Shown: positions 6,735-8,032 of the stretch, in pieces | Layout: the number at the start of each line of letters is the position of its first letter | Numbering within the stretch: position 1 is the stretch's first letter | Assembly: GCA_003486945.1 (NCBI GenBank) | Contig: DNFL01000189.1 | Coordinates: 18,872-26,903 of the forward strand | Length of the DNA stretch: 8,032 nucleotides | Direction: 5' to 3' | Source of the DNA: Hyphomonas sp. | GTDB lineage: Bacteria > Pseudomonadota > Alphaproteobacteria > Caulobacterales > Hyphomonadaceae | Made by a program: the position numbers and the translations under genes | Notes under the pieces: generated by a model | What the model was told of the DNA's origin: nothing | Database searches by the model: none | What the model saw: only the letters and a program-made list of their open reading frames with translations

Positions 6735-8032
6735 GTTTCTATAGCCTTCCCGGCTTCCTCTTTGCGGATGGCATGCGCCAGCCAGATGAACAGGACGACT
6801 GCCAGTGCGTAGAACGGCGTCAGCGTGTAGAAGGCGAGCTGGAGCGAGTTTTCCGGGTTCGTCTTGCCGAACCATTCGCTCATCATGCCGAGCCAGGTCG
6901 GGCCGAGACCCAAGCCGATGAGGTTCATGATCAGGAGCAAGAGCGCGCCGGCAAGGACGCGTTCCTGGGGGCGGACTTCTTCCTGCACCAGTGTGACCGC
7001 GGGCGAGAGATAGAAATAGTTGAAGAAGGTCGGGCCGATCAGGAACAGGAGCGCGAGCGGCCAGGTGGGGGCCCAGACGAAGCCGAGGAAGAAGGGTATG
7101 GCTGCGGCGAGGCCAACTGCCGGAACAATGGCATAAGCCACTTTGGACTTCTGCCCGAACCTGTCCACAAGCCAGCCCGAGACATACATGCCGGCGGCAA
7201 TGCCGACGCCGAGCAGGACTGAGTAGTAGAGCGCGAGTTCCTGCAGGGTCATGTCCTTCTCGCGCATCAGGAACAGGGTGGTGAAGTTCAGCGTGGCATA
7301 GGTGACGAACTGGATGGCGCCGCTGGCGAGTGCGGTGAGGAGCAGCACGGGCCGGGTGAAGAACATCCGCATCGTGCCCCAGAAACCGGGAGCCGGACCT
7401 GCCGTTTCGGCCTGCACCGGCGCGGGCGCATCGAGGCCGCCTTTCTTAGGTTCGGGGACGAAGAACCAGACGAACACGGCGGTGGTCAAACCGATGATGC
7501 CGAGTGAGATGAAGGCAATGCGCCAGTCGAACGCAGCAGCGATGGAAGTGCCGAAAGCAACGCCGAGGGCCATGCCGATGGGCGGGCCGAAATTGAACAG
7601 GGCGAGCGCCGTGCCGCGCCGCCCCGGAGGGAAGTAATCCGAGATGATGGCATAGGAGGGCGGCACACCGCCGGCCTCGCCGACACCGACCGCGAGACGG
7701 CCGACGACGAGTTGCGGATAGTTGCGCGCCATACCGCAGAAAAGAGTTGCCGCGCTCCAGATGGCGCAGGCGACCGAGAGGACTTTCACGCGGTTCGTGC
7801 GATCTGCAATCCACGCCACCGGAATGCCAAGGATGCAGTAGACGAGCGCGAAGTAGAGCCCGGTGATACGGCCAAGCTGGCCGTCGGTGATGCCGAGCTC
7901 ATCCTGGATCGGCTTGGCGAGGATCGAGATGATCTGCCGGTCCAGAAAGTTCAGCACATAGACAAAGCAGAGAATGCCCAGAACGAACCAGGCCTTGCCA
8001 TCCGGCCGCGCGTACTGCGCGGCCGGCGGCGG
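6731..8032 (-). CDS. MFS transporter, spinster-like (5' end outside the window)
   Basis: The 433 visible residues form a major facilitator protein of the inner membrane. The frame is open to the right edge. The first visible residues, PPPAAQYARPDG, precede TM1 (AWFVLGILCFVYVLNFLDRQ), so only a few N-terminal residues are missing. A GTG at 7957 would cut TM1 and is unlikely to be the start. The loop motif ADRTNR (about 76-81) after TM2 and GVGEAGGVPPSYAIISDYFP (about 116-135) are typical of spinster-like carriers common in alphaproteobacterial catabolic clusters. A proline/alanine-rich central loop (GGLDAPAPVQAETAGPAPG) separates the halves. The TGA overlaps the esterase ATG, so both are coupled. 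It is likely an importer of the ester or its released acid; direction and substrate are inferred. Confidence 0.9.
   Translation of the reverse strand, partial: PPPAAQYARPDGKAWFVLGILCFVYVLNFLDRQIISILAKPIQDELGITDGQLGRITGLYFALVYCILGIPVAWIADRTNRVKVLSVACAIWSAATLFCGMARNYPQLVVGRLAVGVGEAGGVPPSYAIISDYFPPGRRGTALALFNFGPPIGMALGVAFGTSIAAAFDWRIAFISLGIIGLTTAVFVWFFVPEPKKGGLDAPAPVQAETAGPAPGFWGTMRMFFTRPVLLLTALASGAIQFVTYATLNFTTLFLMREKDMTLQELALYYSVLLGVGIAAGMYVSGWLVDRFGQKSKVAYAIVPAVGLAAAIPFFLGFVWAPTWPLALLFLIGPTFFNYFYLSPAVTLVQEEVRPQERVLAGALLLLIMNLIGLGLGPTWLGMMSEWFGKTNPENSLQLAFYTLTPFYALAVVLFIWLAHAIRKEEAGKAIET
8002..8026. repeat. 10-bp-arm GC hairpin in the 5' part of the MFS gene
   Basis: CCGGCCGCGC (8002-8011) and GCGCGGCCGG (8017-8026) are exact inverses around GTACT. 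The sequence is coding (PAAQYARP). In mRNA this would be a very stable stem close to the start codon. It lies 6 bases from the window's end. Confidence 0.6.

Noticed and set aside
6735..6875. Esterase start at 6875
   Set aside because: It would place 47 unrelated residues before a textbook lipoprotein signal peptide and overlap the MFS gene by 145 bases. The ATG at 6734 has an ATGA overlap and a ribosome site.
7955..7957. GTG at 7957 as the MFS start
   Set aside because: The frame continues upstream through the rest of TM1 to the window edge, so this would cut the first membrane helix.

Overview
The window is GC-rich and densely packed, with short gaps, ATGA stop/start overlaps and occasional TTG/GTG starts. 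Together with paired acyl-CoA dehydrogenases, an AlkK-like acyl-CoA ligase and a spinster-like MFS transporter, this suggests an alphaproteobacterium of the Hyphomonadaceae/Caulobacterales or sphingomonad type. That placement is inference from gene content and style; no rRNA or marker gene is present.

Left region (1-921): two small secreted PepSY-domain proteins are transcribed divergently from a 135-bp gap (400-534). The gap carries an imperfect inverted repeat with 12-bp arms plus a further half-site, a plausible shared operator. The left-pointing PepSY gene starts at TTG and overlaps (TGATG) a next frame beginning MRVLL, which resembles the start of an OmpR-type response regulator. That frame then runs into an exact 28-base copy of the PepSY gene's own 3' part, so the left edge is either a local duplication or an edge/assembly artefact.

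Main region (953-8032, all minus strand; read from right to left): an MFS transporter (5' end beyond the window), a lipoprotein type-B carboxylesterase, an AMP-forming acyl-CoA ligase and two acyl-CoA dehydrogenases. The first two junctions are 4-base ATGA overlaps. A 131-bp gap separates the ligase from the dehydrogenase pair and holds a perfect 8-bp-arm dyad, a TTGACA hexamer and a 12-bp palindrome touching the ribosome binding site, so the dehydrogenases may be separately controlled. The two dehydrogenases are 15 bp apart.

Read as a pathway, a membrane-anchored esterase would release a carboxylic acid from an ester outside the cytoplasm, the MFS protein would move the substrate or acid, the ligase would make the CoA thioester, and the dehydrogenase pair would introduce the alpha-beta double bond. 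One dehydrogenase keeps the catalytic Glu and the other appears to have lost it, which fits a heteromeric enzyme of the kind known from steroid side-chain degradation. The substrate cannot be read from the sequence. No RNA genes, insertion sequences, CRISPR arrays or defence genes were seen, and I did not find a clearly unprecedented system.
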